Assembly: GCA_902564385.1 (NCBI GenBank)
Contig: CACFAT010000001.1
Location: 124,001-188,000 of the forward strand
Reading direction: 5' to 3'
DNA: 64,000 bases
DNA from: an uncultured Pelagibacteraceae bacterium
GTDB taxonomy: Bacteria; Pseudomonadota; Alphaproteobacteria; Pelagibacterales; Pelagibacteraceae
Both the position numbers and the translations under genes were made by a program. The notes below the pieces were generated by a model. It was given only the letters and a program-made list of their open reading frames with translations. It was not told the DNA's origin and ran no database searches. This document shows, piece by piece, positions 1-9,806 of the stretch. The number at the start of each line of letters is the position of its first letter. Position 1 is the first letter of the stretch.

Positions 1-333
1 GTAAACTCCTTAAAAAATTTTTTTTCAAATAAATTAAATGTTAAAATTGTAGTTGATTTAAATAACCAACTTAAAATTGAAAATAAAATATTAAACAAAA
101 ATGGAATTTTAAAAGATAAAAGTTTTATGTTTACTGGTAAACTTGAAGGAATTAGCAGAGCAGAAGTTAAATCTTTAGTAGAAAAAAACTCAGGTATTAC
201 ACTTAGTTCTGTCAATAAAAACCTAGACTTCTTAGTTGTTGGAGAAAAACCAACAAAAAAAAAAATTGAACAAGCAAATAAACTTGGAATAAAAATTATA
301 TCTTTAAAGGAATTAAAAAAATTAATAAATTAA
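1..333 (+). CDS. ligA: NAD-dependent DNA ligase LigA, C-terminal end (partial)
   Basis: The reading frame is open from base 1, so the 5' part of the gene lies outside the window; the ATG at 127 is internal. The last ~70 residues form a BRCT domain: they start with a SFMFTGKL motif after a short lead, followed by a G-I-S-R-AEV helix, LVVGEKP and a closing ILSLKEL-like IISLKELKKL segment. This is the normal C-terminus of bacterial NAD+-dependent ligase, which seals nicks during replication and repair. The BRCT fold is also found in other repair proteins, but this strand-helix spacing and the closing segment are typical of LigA. Its 3' end overlaps the convergent M24 peptidase gene by 12 bases. 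Confidence 0.85.
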   Translation, partial: VNSLKNFFSNKLNVKIVVDLNNQLKIENKILNKNGILKDKSFMFTGKLEGISRAEVKSLVEKNSGITLSSVNKNLDFLVVGEKPTKKKIEQANKLGIKIISLKELKKLIN

Positions 334-1998
334 ATTAATCAACCATTTCTTTTCAGAATTATTTAAGAATTTTGATATTTTGGCATAAACACTTAAATGA
401 TAATCAAACAAGTATTTTTTTTCTTTGTTATTTAACATTTTAAAATTTATAAGATCAACATCAATAGGTGCAAAAGTTAGATTTTTAAAACTCATTTTTA
501 ATTTTTCCTTATGAACATAAACCAAATTTTCTATTCTTATTCCATATTTGTTCTGCAAATAAAAACCTGGCTCATTACTCAACACCATTCCAGCTTTTAA
601 TTTTACTCTATTATAGTTAGATATTGCTTGAGGACCTTCATGAACATTCAAAAAAAAACCTACTCCATGACCTGTCCCATGAGAATAATTTAAGCCAACA
701 TTTTTTAGGGGTTTCCTTGCTAATTTATCAATTAAGTGACCATTAAAATTTTTATTTAAATCACAAGTGATTACAGAAATATGCCCTTTAAGAACTCTAG
801 TAAAATTATTTTTAAAAGTATTGCTTACTTTTCCTGAGCAAATTGTTCTGGTGATATCAGTGGTGCCCCATTTGTATTGTCCACCAGAGTCAATTAGCAA
901 AATATCGTTTTTTTTAATTTCTCTGTTTGTCAAACTACTTGATTTATAGTGTATGATTGCTCCATTCGGTCCAGATCCGGCTATAGTGTCAAAACTAGGA
1001 TATAAATAATTTTTTGATTTCTCTCTAAATTTTTGTAATTTTATTTCGACTTTTTTTTCAGAAATTTTTTTTTTATTATGTTTAAACCAATATAAAAATT
1101 TTGTTACTGCTACACCATCTTCAATATGTGCTTTAAGTGTATTTTTAATTTCAATATTATTTTTAATTGATTTTAAATCATAAATCGGATCATTTTCATT
1201 TATAATTTTAAATTTACTAGATATTATTTGTTGTTCAAAAATAGAGCAAGTATTTTTATCAATACAAAACGTTCCAACTCTTAAATTAAAAATAGTTTCA
1301 AACAAGCTATTCTCGTCACATAAAATTATATTTTTAAAATATTTTTTTATAGACTTAGTTATTTTATTTGAATTAACAAATAAATATAATTTTCCTCTTT
1401 TAGGTATTATAATTTTACAATTAATTAATGGACTATTGGGTAAATCTTTCCCTCTTATATTTAATAGCCAATTTACATTTTCACTAGCACTTGAATATAA
1501 ATAATTAATTTTATTTTTATTCATGTATTTTCTTACTTTATCAATTTTTGAAATTGCATTTTCACCTGAAACAGAATTATTTAGTTGATATATTTTATTT
1601 ACTTTGACCTCAGTCTTATTTTTAAAATTAAATTTGACAGGTATTAGATTTATATTTTTTCCAAAGTACAGATTAAGAATTTTTTTAGTAAATAACTCGG
1701 GATTAAAACCAATTTTATAATTTTCAATATTTTTTATATTTTTCGGCCAAAAATATGGAATTTGGCATATTTTAAAATTTTTTCCAGACTCTTTATTTGC
1801 TTGCAATGTATATCTTCCATCAACAAATAAATAATTTTTATTTTTCAATATTAAAGCAAATCCTGCCGATCCTTTAAAATTTGTGACTTTAGCTAAATTG
1901 TTTATTTTTGAGTATTCAGTAAAATAATTGTCGTTTTTTGGAATTATATAGCCATCCAAATTTTGATCATAAATAAATTTAATGATCTCTTTTATCAT
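322..1998 (-). CDS. pepP: M24 family aminopeptidase P (Xaa-Pro aminopeptidase)
   Basis: The 558-residue cytoplasmic protein resembles three-domain aminopeptidase P: two creatinase-like N-terminal domains, then the M24 pita-bread catalytic domain and a short C-terminal tail. Metal ligands are visible in the catalytic half: Asp in LLIDSGG, Asp in TTDITRT, His in SHGTGHGVG, Glu in SNEPGFY and Glu in GIRIENL. It should release N-terminal residues preceding proline. Length is slightly under the usual ~600 residues. It follows uvrD with a 4-base overlap (ATGA type), so the two are probably co-transcribed. Substrate preference cannot be read from the sequence. Confidence 0.85.
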   Translation of the reverse strand: MIKEIIKFIYDQNLDGYIIPKNDNYFTEYSKINNLAKVTNFKGSAGFALILKNKNYLFVDGRYTLQANKESGKNFKICQIPYFWPKNIKNIENYKIGFNPELFTKKILNLYFGKNINLIPVKFNFKNKTEVKVNKIYQLNNSVSGENAISKIDKVRKYMNKNKINYLYSSASENVNWLLNIRGKDLPNSPLINCKIIIPKRGKLYLFVNSNKITKSIKKYFKNIILCDENSLFETIFNLRVGTFCIDKNTCSIFEQQIISSKFKIINENDPIYDLKSIKNNIEIKNTLKAHIEDGVAVTKFLYWFKHNKKKISEKKVEIKLQKFREKSKNYLYPSFDTIAGSGPNGAIIHYKSSSLTNREIKKNDILLIDSGGQYKWGTTDITRTICSGKVSNTFKNNFTRVLKGHISVITCDLNKNFNGHLIDKLARKPLKNVGLNYSHGTGHGVGFFLNVHEGPQAISNYNRVKLKAGMVLSNEPGFYLQNKYGIRIENLVYVHKEKLKMSFKNLTFAPIDVDLINFKMLNNKEKKYLFDYHLSVYAKISKFLNNSEKKWLINLIY

Positions 1999-4019
1999 TT
2001 AAGTTTTTTTTGATATCTTAACCATCCAGGACTCCTAATCTCATTTTCAAAATCAATGTCTTGATTAAATTCAAAGTCATCTTTTTGGTCTTCACTAAAA
2101 TTGTTATTTTTTTTTATAAATTCATCTGGTAATTCATCAACAAATCTTGATGCCATACTGTCAATCCAATCACCTTGGTAAAATCTATTCATAGAAAAAG
2201 AAATTTTTGCAATTCTTTTCGCTCTCGTAATACCAACATAAGCAAGCCTTCTTTCTTCCTCAAGTCCATTTTCACCTTTTTCTTCAATACTTTTTTGATG
2301 TGGGAATAAACCTTCCTCCCATCCTGGCAGATAAACAATATTAAATTCTAATCCCTTTGATGCATGCAAGGTCATTAAATTAACTTTTTCACTTTCCCAG
2401 TCCTGGTCCAAAGAGGTTGCTAATGCCACATGTTCAAGAAAACTATCAAGATTGTCAAAATCTTTCATAGCACTTAAAAGTTCTTTTATATTTTCAAGTC
2501 TATTCTCATTTTCCAAGTCTTTCTTATTTTTCAACATTTCGCTGTAACCAGACTCATCCAAAACTGTTTGTAAAAGTTTATTATGATTAATTTTTTTTTT
2601 TAAATCGTATCTCCATTTTTCTAGCAAATTTATCAATGAACTTAAACCAATTTTGGTTTTAGGTTTTATTTTATTAAGTTCCAACAATTTTTTTGCTGAC
2701 ATTTCTAGTGAACAAGCATTTTTTTTTGCAAATTCGGCAATTATTTTAAAAGTTGTATCTCCTATTGATCGTTTGGGAACATTTATAATTCGCTCAAATG
2801 ACAGATCATCTGCTGACTGATTGATGCATTTCAAATAAGCAATACAATCTTTAATTTCTGCCCTTTCATAGAATTTAATTCCTCCAATAATTCTGTAGGG
2901 TATCCCAACTTTTAAAAATCTTTCTTCGAACTCTCTTGTTTGAAAAATTGCTCTTACTAAAATAGCAATTTCATTTAGAGAATTACTTTTTTTAAAATTT
3001 TCTATAGTAGAACTAATTTCAGTAGCCTCATCTTTAACATTTCTAAAACAATCTAATGTTATAAGTTCACCATTTTCCTGATTGGTATATAAAGTCTTAC
3101 CCACTCTATTCTGATTATTTTCAATTAATTTTGATGCAACATTTAAAATATTTTGTGTTGATCTATAATTTTTTTCTAATCTTATAATTTTAGTATTTTT
3201 ATAAATTTTATCAAACTCAAGAAAGTTTTTAATTTCAGCACCCCTCCAACTATAAATTGATTGATCATCATCACCAACGCAACAAAGATTCATATTGGAA
3301 AAAGAAAGATATTTTAGCCATTCACTTTGTATAAAATTAGTATCTTGATATTCATCTACTAAAATATATTTAAATTTTTTTGAATAGATTGTTGATATAT
3401 CTTTATTATTTTTAAAAATTTTTACTGTATGTAAAATTAAGTCACTAAAATCTACAGAGTTTAATTCAATTAGTTTTTGTTGATAAATTTTGTAAATACT
3501 TAAAAATTTTTTTTCAAGGGTCTCTTTTTTTTTTAACAAGACATCTTCTGGATATAAACCTTTATTTTTCCATTTATCTATTATCGCTAAAATATATTTG
3601 GGAGAAATTTTTTTAGCATCTATATTTTCTGATTTACAAATATTTTTAATTAATCTGGATTGATCATCCTGATCAATAATCGTAAAGTTTGATTTTAAAC
3701 CTACGGCTTCCGCATGCTTTCTTAAAATCTTCGCACTAACTGAATGGAAAGTCCCTAGCCATGGCAAGCCTGTTGCTTCTTTTCTCAAAAGTTTTGAGAC
3801 TCGGATTTGCATTTCTTTTGCGGCTTTATTTGTAAAAGTAACTGCAAGTATTTGGCTAGAAAAAGCTTTATGTGATTTAATTATGTGAGCAATTCTAGAG
3901 GTTAAAACTTTTGTTTTTCCCGATCCAGCTCCAGCAACAATAAGAACTGGACCATCGAGATGTAACACTGCTTCTTGTTGCTTTTCATTCAAATTTAACA
4001 AATAATCAGATTTTAACAT
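1995..4019 (-). CDS. uvrD: UvrD/PcrA-type DNA helicase (SF1A)
   Basis: This 674-residue ATP-dependent 3'-5' helicase acts in nucleotide excision and mismatch repair. Walker A GAGSGKT is at residues ~30-36, followed by the AVTFTNKAA motif Ia. Walker B VDEYQDTN lies near residue 220, then DDDQSIYSWRGA (motif III), LEKNYRS (motif IV), VNLMTLHASKGLEF (motif V) and EERRLAYVGITRAK (motif VI). All SF1 motifs are present and the length is a little short of E. coli UvrD (720). The ATG is 30 bases from the divergent AsmA-like gene. UvrD, PcrA and Rep cannot be separated securely by eye; UvrD/PcrA is the usual alphaproteobacterial member. Confidence 0.93.
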   Translation of the reverse strand: MLKSDYLLNLNEKQQEAVLHLDGPVLIVAGAGSGKTKVLTSRIAHIIKSHKAFSSQILAVTFTNKAAKEMQIRVSKLLRKEATGLPWLGTFHSVSAKILRKHAEAVGLKSNFTIIDQDDQSRLIKNICKSENIDAKKISPKYILAIIDKWKNKGLYPEDVLLKKKETLEKKFLSIYKIYQQKLIELNSVDFSDLILHTVKIFKNNKDISTIYSKKFKYILVDEYQDTNFIQSEWLKYLSFSNMNLCCVGDDDQSIYSWRGAEIKNFLEFDKIYKNTKIIRLEKNYRSTQNILNVASKLIENNQNRVGKTLYTNQENGELITLDCFRNVKDEATEISSTIENFKKSNSLNEIAILVRAIFQTREFEERFLKVGIPYRIIGGIKFYERAEIKDCIAYLKCINQSADDLSFERIINVPKRSIGDTTFKIIAEFAKKNACSLEMSAKKLLELNKIKPKTKIGLSSLINLLEKWRYDLKKKINHNKLLQTVLDESGYSEMLKNKKDLENENRLENIKELLSAMKDFDNLDSFLEHVALATSLDQDWESEKVNLMTLHASKGLEFNIVYLPGWEEGLFPHQKSIEEKGENGLEEERRLAYVGITRAKRIAKISFSMNRFYQGDWIDSMASRFVDELPDEFIKKNNNFSEDQKDDFEFNQDIDFENEIRSPGWLRYQKKLK

Positions 4020-4049
4020 ATTTTTTATTGTATAAGCCTTATTATTTTA

Positions 4050-5417
4050 ATGAATAAAATTAAGCAAAATAAAATAACTTTTAGATTAATTTTAGCTGCA
4101 ATTGCTATATTTTTTTCATCAATATCTATTTTATCTTTACCAGTTTTATTTAAATATAAAAGTAAAGTTGTAACAATAGAAAAAAATTTTTATAAAAATT
4201 TTAAAATATATCTTAAATCTTCTGGAAATATTTCATATAAACCATTTCCAAAACCACACTTAGTAGTAGAAAGTGCTTTAATTAATTTGTCTAAAACTAG
4301 TGATAAAAGTAATTTATTTAAAACAACTAACTTAAAAATTTATATTTCACTTAGAGATATATATTTGAGATCTTTTGAAAATTTTCTTTCCGTTGAGATA
4401 TCGGATACAAATCTTGATTTTAAAATTGCTGAGATAAAAGAAATTAGGAAACATTTATATCAAAATATTAATAAACCAATTAAATTCAAGAATTGTAAAG
4501 TTTTTATAAGGAATAAAAATAATGAAGTAATCTTAATTTCTCCAATAAAAAAAATTATATATAAAATCAATAAAAAAAATAAAATTAAAAATTTTTCAAT
4601 TAACGGAGAGATGTTTGGTCTAAAATACAAATCTGATTGGACAAGAAATTATGTTACCCCTAATTTAAGCTTTCATAATATAAATATATTTAATCCAAAT
4701 ATTGAAATCAAAAATTTTCTTGAATTCAAAAATAATAAAAAGTTTAGAGGAAAATCTCAAATATCGTACTCAAAAGATAAATTGGAGCACGAAATTAAAT
4801 TTGATAATGATCAAATTATTGTTTCATCTTCAAATAATGAAAAAACTAATTTTAATATAAATAGTAAAATTCAACTCAAGCCATTTTATTTTGAGGGTGA
4901 GCTATTAATTAAAAACAAAAAAGTTGAAAAAATTATCGATAATATTTTAATGAATTTACTAATAAATGATGAAACTTACTTAGGTAATTTAAATGGCGTA
5001 TTCAAAATTAAATTTGATGATTTAAATAATAAGTTGATAAAAAAAGGTGAAATAGATTTTATAATTAATGAAAAAAAAATCATTTTAAGAGAAGCTAAAT
5101 TTAAATTAGATAAAATTGGGTATATTCATGCTAATATTAATTTTTTTGAGGATAGGGGAGATATTAAATTTAAATCAAAAAATATATTATATATTGAAAA
5201 TCATATAGAATTTGCAAAAAGTTTTCAAATAGGATCGAAGAAAATAAAAAATATAAAACAAATAAATTTTGATTTAATTAAAGAATTTGGAGAAACAGAT
5301 TTTTTAATTACAAAAATAAAGATTAATAATGATGAAAACCAAGATAAAGCTAATAAAATATTTATTGTAAAAAATATACAAAATTTAAGATCACATATAA
5401 GAGAAATTATTGATTAA
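4050..5417 (+). CDS. AsmA-like single-pass envelope protein (uncharacterised)
   Basis: The 455-residue protein has an N-terminal transmembrane anchor (about residues 11-33), then a long Lys/Asn-rich, beta-strand-like region with no enzyme motif. The early segment [22 protein letters not shown] matches the start of AsmA/YhjG-type proteins, where an N-terminal helix precedes a beta-rich periplasmic domain. AsmA-like proteins are linked to lipid transport and outer-membrane homeostasis. I infer a periplasmic lipid-handling role from topology and the motif only. The gene is divergent from uvrD, and its 3' end overlaps fumC tail-to-tail by 4 bases. Confidence 0.55.
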   Translation: MNKIKQNKITFRLILAAIAIFFSSISILSLPVLFKYKSKVVTIEKNFYKNFKIYLKSSGNISYKPFPKPHLVVESALINLSKTSDKSNLFKTTNLKIYISLRDIYLRSFENFLSVEISDTNLDFKIAEIKEIRKHLYQNINKPIKFKNCKVFIRNKNNEVILISPIKKIIYKINKKNKIKNFSINGEMFGLKYKSDWTRNYVTPNLSFHNINIFNPNIEIKNFLEFKNNKKFRGKSQISYSKDKLEHEIKFDNDQIIVSSSNNEKTNFNINSKIQLKPFYFEGELLIKNKKVEKIIDNILMNLLINDETYLGNLNGVFKIKFDDLNNKLIKKGEIDFIINEKKIILREAKFKLDKIGYIHANINFFEDRGDIKFKSKNILYIENHIEFAKSFQIGSKKIKNIKQINFDLIKEFGETDFLITKIKINNDENQDKANKIFIVKNIQNLRSHIREIID

Positions 5418-6802
5418 TGAGGTTTAATCATTTTTAATGGGTTAATTAATTTTTCGTATTCTTTCTCACTTATTAAGCCTGATTTAATAGCTTCATCTTT
5501 TAGTTTTGTTCCTTTTTTGAGAGCTTTTTTTGCTATCTTTGCTGCATTATCATAACCTATTTTTGGCGCTAAGGCAGTCACTAGCATTAAAGAATTTTCT
5601 AGGTGTTCTTTGATTTTTTTTTTGTTTGCTTTAATTCCTTTTACACAATAAATGCTGAAGTTTTTAATGCTATCAGACATAATATCTATTGATTGAAGTA
5701 TATTGTATGCAATTAAGGGTTTAAAAACATTTAATTCAAAGTGTCCATGACTTCCCGCAATGGTTATGCCTGTATGATTTCCAATTACTTTAGCACAAAC
5801 CATTGTTACAGCTTCACATTGAGTAGGATTCACTTTTCCTGGCATTATTGATGATCCTGGCTCATTTTCTGGCAATTGTAATTCTCCATAACCTGCTCTT
5901 GGTCCGGATCCTAAAAATCTTATATCATTTGAAATTTTCATTAAAGCAACCGCACATGAATTTAGTGAGCCTGAAAAATTTACTATAGCATCATGAGCCG
6001 CTAATTCAGAAAATTTGTTAGGAGCTGGTTTAAAATTTATTTTACAAAATTTTTTAATTTCTCTCACAATTTTTTTATCAAAATTTTTTTTTGAATTTAT
6101 TCCTGTACCTACTGCAGTACCACCTTGAGCTAAATAAAAAATATCTTTTAAACAATATTTTATTCTATCTATACTTTTTTTGACTTGCTCATGATAACCA
6201 GAAAATTCTTGTCCAAGAGTTAAAGGAGTCGCGTCCTGAAGATGTGTTCTACCAATTTTAACAATTTTCTTAAATTCTTTACTTTTTTTTTTCAAAATTA
6301 ATTCTAATAGTTTTAAGCTAGGTAAGAGATTGTTTATAGTCTCTGTGGCAACAGATATATGCATGGCTGTCGGAAAAACATCATTTGTTGATTGAGATTT
6401 ATTAACATGATCATTTGGATGAACAGGTTTCTTTGATCCTTTCTTTCCTTTTAGAATTTCTATAGCTCTATTAGCTATTACTTCATTTACATTCATATTA
6501 GTTTGTGTCCCCGAGCCTGTTTGCCAAACTTTTAAAGGAAAATTATCAATCATTTTTCCTTTAATAACTTCGTCAGAAGCCTTTATAATTGCATTTGCAA
6601 TTTTATTTGTGATTAAGCTATCATTTCGATGAACGATTGCCGCACTTCTTTTTATAATTGCTATAGACTTTATTATTGATGATGGAACCAATATTTTGCC
6701 AATATTAAAAAATTTTTTTGATCTTTGTGTTGAGGCGCCCCAATATTTATCATTTGGCACATTTATGCCACCTATGCTATCGAATTCTTTTCTTGTCTTC
6801 AT
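5414..6802 (-). CDS. fumC: Fumarate hydratase class II
   Basis: The 462-residue, iron-independent fumarase reversibly hydrates fumarate to L-malate in the TCA cycle. The superfamily signature [11 protein letters not shown] is present near residue 320. So are [13 protein letters not shown] (substrate site, ~residue 100), [14 protein letters not shown] and the TAxxHIG-like [13 protein letters not shown] region. Length equals the usual ~460 residues. It stands alone, divergent from the MazG-like gene, with an AT-rich promoter region of about 60 bases between them. Aspartase and argininosuccinate lyase share the fold, but the motif set fits FumC. Confidence 0.95.
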   Translation of the reverse strand: MKTRKEFDSIGGINVPNDKYWGASTQRSKKFFNIGKILVPSSIIKSIAIIKRSAAIVHRNDSLITNKIANAIIKASDEVIKGKMIDNFPLKVWQTGSGTQTNMNVNEVIANRAIEILKGKKGSKKPVHPNDHVNKSQSTNDVFPTAMHISVATETINNLLPSLKLLELILKKKSKEFKKIVKIGRTHLQDATPLTLGQEFSGYHEQVKKSIDRIKYCLKDIFYLAQGGTAVGTGINSKKNFDKKIVREIKKFCKINFKPAPNKFSELAAHDAIVNFSGSLNSCAVALMKISNDIRFLGSGPRAGYGELQLPENEPGSSIMPGKVNPTQCEAVTMVCAKVIGNHTGITIAGSHGHFELNVFKPLIAYNILQSIDIMSDSIKNFSIYCVKGIKANKKKIKEHLENSLMLVTALAPKIGYDNAAKIAKKALKKGTKLKDEAIKSGLISEKEYEKLINPLKMIKPH

Positions 6803-6863
6803 TTATTTGAATAAATAACTAAATAATTTATATACTAGTTTTAATTAATCTTACAGGAGTAAA

Positions 6864-7235
6864 ATGACAAATTTTCTAAAAGTAAAAAAATTTATGGAGA
6901 CTTTTGGTCAAGAAGTTAAATCAAGTCCATCTTTTAGCTCTGAAAAAATCAATAAGCTAAGATATAATTTAATTAAAGAAGAATTAGATGAGTTTAAAGA
7001 GGCATTAGATAATAATGATCTTTTAGAAGTAGCTGATGCATTAACAGACATATTGTATGTTACTTATGGTGCAGGACATGCATTTGGAATAGATTTAGAT
7101 GCTTGTTTCCAGGAAGTTCAAAATTCTAATATGAGTAAACTTGGAGAAAATGGAAAGCCTATATTTAACGATCAAGGTAAAGTTATGAAAGGTCCAAATT
7201 ATTTTAAACCAGATTTATCTAAATATATTAAGTAA
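6864..7235 (+). CDS. MazG-like nucleotide pyrophosphohydrolase
   Basis: This 123-residue all-alpha NTP pyrophosphohydrolase-type protein is related to the PRA-PH / MazG fold. The Mg-binding pattern is visible as EELDEFKEAL followed by LLEVADALTDILY, i.e. the E-x-x-E ... E-x-x-D arrangement. Such enzymes hydrolyse nucleoside triphosphates to monophosphates plus pyrophosphate and clean the nucleotide pool, or act in histidine synthesis (HisE). It lacks an adjacent his gene, so a house-cleaning role is more likely. The start is supported by a clear AGGAG seven bases before the ATG. Its 3' end overlaps ygfZ tail-to-tail by 8 bases. The substrate is unknown. Confidence 0.75.
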   Translation: MTNFLKVKKFMETFGQEVKSSPSFSSEKINKLRYNLIKEELDEFKEALDNNDLLEVADALTDILYVTYGAGHAFGIDLDACFQEVQNSNMSKLGENGKPIFNDQGKVMKGPNYFKPDLSKYIK

Positions 7236-8121
7236 TTTGCAGCCAACCAGGTTTCTTAATTTTAACTTTAGCAGAACCACAATTAAAAGTTTTATCAAAA
7301 TCAAATTTTTCATTTTTAATTTTGATAATTGCAAACGGATATTCATCATTTATTAATACTTTTCCTATTTCATCTTTCTCAACTGATATGATATCACTCT
7401 CTAAAGTACCTTCTATTACATCAATCGGTAGAAGACGTTTATTTAATTTATCTTTCAACTTAATTCTGGCAGTATTTTCTTGGCCTACGTAACAACCCTT
7501 TTTAAAATCTATCGCATTTAATTCATCAAAGTTACACTCTATGCCAAAAAGTTTATTTTGAAGTTTCTCAGTATTATTTTGTGGAATACCAATTTCATGA
7601 CTCAATTTGTAATATTCATTTTTATCTACACTTTGAAGCTCAAGTTTTTTTAATGATAAATATAGTTTTTCTAAATTAGTTACAATTCTTGCTCCAAGCT
7701 CTATGTTTCTGGGATCTAAAAAAATACTATCCCCTCTAAATTTTATTGTACTACCCGCATTAGAACTTGAATTTTCCATATCCAAAAATCTTTCTTTACT
7801 AATAACTGCAATTACAAATTCGTTACTTAAATTTAAAATATCTACTTTTGATCTAAGTTTATATAAGTTTAATTGTTTAAATAAATTATCGATATTTTTT
7901 TTCTCACAATCTAAAAAATATCCAGACTTATGTTTTAATATATTGAAGTCATACAAATATTTTCCTTGTGGAGTAAGTAAAGCAGAATAACATGAATTTT
8001 TATCATCAACATTGTTTATATTATTTGTAACTATATTTTGTAGAAATTCTTTACAATCTTCACCTGAAACATATAAAAGTCCCCTGTCCTCTAAAATATA
8101 AACATTATTTTTTTTCATCAT
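7228..8121 (-). CDS. ygfZ: YgfZ/IBA57-like folate-binding protein
   Basis: The 297-residue protein is from the YgfZ/GcvT tetrahydrofolate-binding superfamily, a factor for maintaining certain 4Fe-4S enzymes. The diagnostic motif K-G-C-Y-V-G-Q-E is present near residue 210 (FKKGCYVGQENTARIK), with the essential cysteine intact. The N-terminal part (LYVSGEDCKEFLQNIVTNN) matches the GcvT-like fold. Two start codons are adjacent (ATG ATG at 8121 and 8118), and either could be used. It is divergent from dihydroorotase, about 40 bases away. Confidence 0.9.
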   Translation of the reverse strand: MMKKNNVYILEDRGLLYVSGEDCKEFLQNIVTNNINNVDDKNSCYSALLTPQGKYLYDFNILKHKSGYFLDCEKKNIDNLFKQLNLYKLRSKVDILNLSNEFVIAVISKERFLDMENSSSNAGSTIKFRGDSIFLDPRNIELGARIVTNLEKLYLSLKKLELQSVDKNEYYKLSHEIGIPQNNTEKLQNKLFGIECNFDELNAIDFKKGCYVGQENTARIKLKDKLNKRLLPIDVIEGTLESDIISVEKDEIGKVLINDEYPFAIIKIKNEKFDFDKTFNCGSAKVKIKKPGWLQIT

Positions 8122-8161
8122 TGATAGATATTAGAGAATAATATAATAACATTTTCTCAAA

Positions 8162-9472
8162 ATGTTAGATCTTATAATAAAAAATGGAGAATGTTATATC
8201 GACGGACAACTTACTAAGACTAATATTGGTATTCAGAGTGGAAAAATCTCATTAATTGGGGATTTAAATAATGAACAAAGCAAAGAAACTATTGATGCAA
8301 GCAATTTATTAGTTTTACCTGGTTGTATGGATACTCAAGTTCATTTCCGTGAGCCCGGATCAACTAATGCAGAAGACTTACACACTGGAAGTAAAGCAGC
8401 TATTGCTGGTGGTATTACGAGTGTTTTTGAGATGCCTAATACGAATCCTCCAACAGCAAACATGAAAGAATTTACTAATAAGTTAAATCTTGCGAATAAT
8501 AGGATGTACTCAAATTATGCATTTTATTTCGGAGCAACCCCAGATAATTCATCTGATTTAGCAAAGCTCAAAGGTCTAGATGGATGTTGTGGAGTAAAGC
8601 TTTTTGCAGGTTCCTCAACTGGAAATTTACTAGTTGATAAAGAAGAAGATATTGAAAAAGTATTTCAAAATACTTCAAAAATAGTTGCGGTACATTCTGA
8701 AGATGAAGAAATAATTAACTTGCGAAAAAAATTAATTGAAAAAGGCAATGTTCATACTCATCCAGTGTGGAGAAACGAAGAATGCGCAATGTCATCTACA
8801 AGAAGGATTGTAAGGATTGCAAAAAGATTAAATAAAAAAGCACATATATTGCATGTTACAACAAAAGAAGAAGTAGATTTCCTTTCTCAAAACAAAGGAA
8901 ACATAACTTTTGAAATTACTCCACAACATCTAACAATATATGCACCAGATTGTTATGACAAACTTGGAACATTTGCGCAGATGAATCCTCCTTTGAGAGA
9001 CAAGTCTCATTATGATAGATTGTGGTACGCTATTCGAAATAATTATAACGATACTATTGGTTCAGACCATGCACCACATTTAAAAGAAAATAAATTAAAA
9101 GAATATCCTCAGTCGCCATCTGGCATGCCAGGCGTACAAACATTATTACCCGTTATGCTAAATCATGTGAATGACAAAAAACTTACATTAGATCAGCTAA
9201 TTAAACTTCTTTGTGAAAACCCAGTTTCTGTATTTGGTATTAAAAATAAAGGTTTTATCAAAAAAGATTATGATGCTGATTTTACAATAATAGATATGAA
9301 TAGAACGATTGAAATTAAAAATGAAAATATTCATAGTAAGTGTGGATGGAGCCCATTTGATGGCTATAAATTTAAAGGTTCACCAGTTTATACAATTATT
9401 AATGGGGATATTAAAATGAAAGAAGATGAAATTTTAGGAGATCCAACTGGCAAACCAATTCTTTTTGATTGA
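8162..9472 (+). CDS. pyrC: Dihydroorotase / amidohydrolase, metal-site variant
   Basis: The 436-residue amidohydrolase catalyses carbamoyl-aspartate cyclisation to dihydroorotate if annotated by family. Visible sites: VKLFAGSSTGN with the carboxylated-lysine candidate, VHSEDEE, AHILHVTT and GSDHAPH carrying the catalytic Asp. The first metal motif reads DTQVHFREPG at residues ~57-66, so the usual H-x-H is Q-x-H. I believe this substitution is shared by a subset of alphaproteobacterial dihydroorotases. Allantoinase or hydantoinase are alternatives, but no purine-catabolism gene is nearby. The 3' end lies next to the convergent SMR gene with a 1-base gap. Confidence 0.82.
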   Translation: MLDLIIKNGECYIDGQLTKTNIGIQSGKISLIGDLNNEQSKETIDASNLLVLPGCMDTQVHFREPGSTNAEDLHTGSKAAIAGGITSVFEMPNTNPPTANMKEFTNKLNLANNRMYSNYAFYFGATPDNSSDLAKLKGLDGCCGVKLFAGSSTGNLLVDKEEDIEKVFQNTSKIVAVHSEDEEIINLRKKLIEKGNVHTHPVWRNEECAMSSTRRIVRIAKRLNKKAHILHVTTKEEVDFLSQNKGNITFEITPQHLTIYAPDCYDKLGTFAQMNPPLRDKSHYDRLWYAIRNNYNDTIGSDHAPHLKENKLKEYPQSPSGMPGVQTLLPVMLNHVNDKKLTLDQLIKLLCENPVSVFGIKNKGFIKKDYDADFTIIDMNRTIEIKNENIHSKCGWSPFDGYKFKGSPVYTIINGDIKMKEDEILGDPTGKPILFD

Positions 9473-9473
9473 G

Positions 9474-9806
9474 TTATATACTTTTACTTGAATACATGTT
9501 TACAAGTGTTACTCCAACAACGATTAGAAACATACCCAATATAGCCTGCCAATTTAAAGATTGTTTAAAAAATATATAGCCTAATATTGCAATAGTAAAA
9601 ATACCAAGTCCACTCCATGTTCCATAAACAATTGCAATTGGTAATTTATCAACAACAAACGTAAGTAAATAAAAAGCAGATAAATAAAATACTGCTAAAA
9701 ATACTGTTGGTGTTATTTTTGTAAAGTTTTGTGTAACAGGAAGAAGCATTGTTCCACAAACTTCACAGATAATTGCTCCTACTAAAAAAAGATATGTCTT
9801 AAGCAT
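9474..9806 (-). CDS. SMR-family four-helix transporter (EmrE-like)
   Basis: The 110-residue protein has four hydrophobic helices, the normal small multidrug resistance layout. The essential membrane Glu sits in helix 1 (ICEVCGT, residue ~15), and the conserved helix-3 pattern AIVYGTWSGLG is present. Family members exchange protons for cationic drugs, guanidinium or polyamine-like compounds. The start codon overlaps the stop of propionyl-CoA synthetase by one base, so the pair is one transcript. The substrate cannot be decided; a guanidinium- or cation-export role is as plausible as drug efflux in a free-living oligotroph. Confidence 0.85.
   Translation of the reverse strand: MLKTYLFLVGAIICEVCGTMLLPVTQNFTKITPTVFLAVFYLSAFYLLTFVVDKLPIAIVYGTWSGLGIFTIAILGYIFFKQSLNWQAILGMFLIVVGVTLVNMYSSKSI

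Noticed and set aside
127-333. Complete 68-residue BRCT protein
   Set aside because: The frame stays open to base 1 with ligase-like sequence before the ATG, so it is the end of ligA.
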